Assembly: GCA_003446545.1 (NCBI GenBank)
Contig: DMAO01000014.1
Span: forward strand, 489 to 7,250
DNA from: Sphaerochaeta sp.
GTDB taxonomy: Bacteria; Spirochaetota; Spirochaetia; Sphaerochaetales; Sphaerochaetaceae
Reading direction: 5' to 3'
Length of the DNA stretch: 6,762 nucleotides
Shown: positions 6,723 to 6,762 of the stretch, piece after piece
How positions within the stretch are numbered: the first letter of the stretch is position 1
Layout of the letters: every line of letters begins with the position of its first letter
Translations under genes and position numbers: made by a program
Notes under the pieces: model-generated
Seen by the model: the letters and a program-made list of their open reading frames with translations, nothing else
Databases searched by the model: none
What the model was told of the DNA's origin: nothing

Positions 6723-6762
6723 ACAACACCCCTTGCCCCTACAAGTACTCTCATGAGCTCTC

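Overview
All genes in this window lie on the minus strand, closely packed, in the order (upstream to downstream, right to left): a small thioredoxin-fold [2Fe-2S] protein gene, an [FeFe]-hydrogenase-like gene, a free methionine-(R)-sulfoxide reductase (fRMsr) gene, a threonine T-box leader, thrS, an M32 carboxypeptidase gene, pgsA, and a HAD phosphatase gene that runs off the left edge. No tRNA, rRNA, CRISPR array or insertion sequence was seen. Nothing on the plus strand looks like a real gene; the long plus-strand open frames are shadows of thrS and the carboxypeptidase gene.

The organism is probably a spirochaete, possibly of the Sphaerochaeta type. This is an inference from the ThrRS without a TGS domain (581 residues, a length I associate with spirochaetes), the presence of an M32 carboxypeptidase, base composition near 50% GC by eye, and a Firmicutes-style T-box. 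Sphaerochaeta is known for extensive gene exchange with Clostridia. No marker in the window proves the assignment.

Right part (about 5363-6722): two genes of a redox locus, both broken. The [2Fe-2S] gene has one base missing in a G run. The hydrogenase gene carries frameshifts, two in-frame TGA codons, lost cysteine codons and apparent internal deletions that remove the ferredoxin-type clusters and the first H-cluster motif. The second and third H-cluster motifs are still readable. The downstream fRMsr gene (4876-5358) is intact and takes its ribosome binding site from the tail of the hydrogenase remnant.

Middle (4522-4875): a T-box riboswitch with a readable ACC (threonine) specifier, the canonical T-box sequence, an antiterminator and a competing intrinsic terminator. 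It should let thrS be transcribed when uncharged tRNA-Thr builds up. thrS follows, then a perfect 12-bp hairpin without a U tract, then the M32 carboxypeptidase gene.

Left part (1-1189): pgsA (phosphatidylglycerophosphate synthase) starts at the carboxypeptidase stop, and the HAD phosphatase gene starts 8 bases after the pgsA stop, probably at TTG. thrS, the carboxypeptidase, pgsA and the HAD gene could be one transcript under T-box control, since no convincing terminator or promoter separates them.

I do not see a novel defence, mobile or RNA system. The most notable items are the T-box in a likely spirochaete and the decayed hydrogenase locus.
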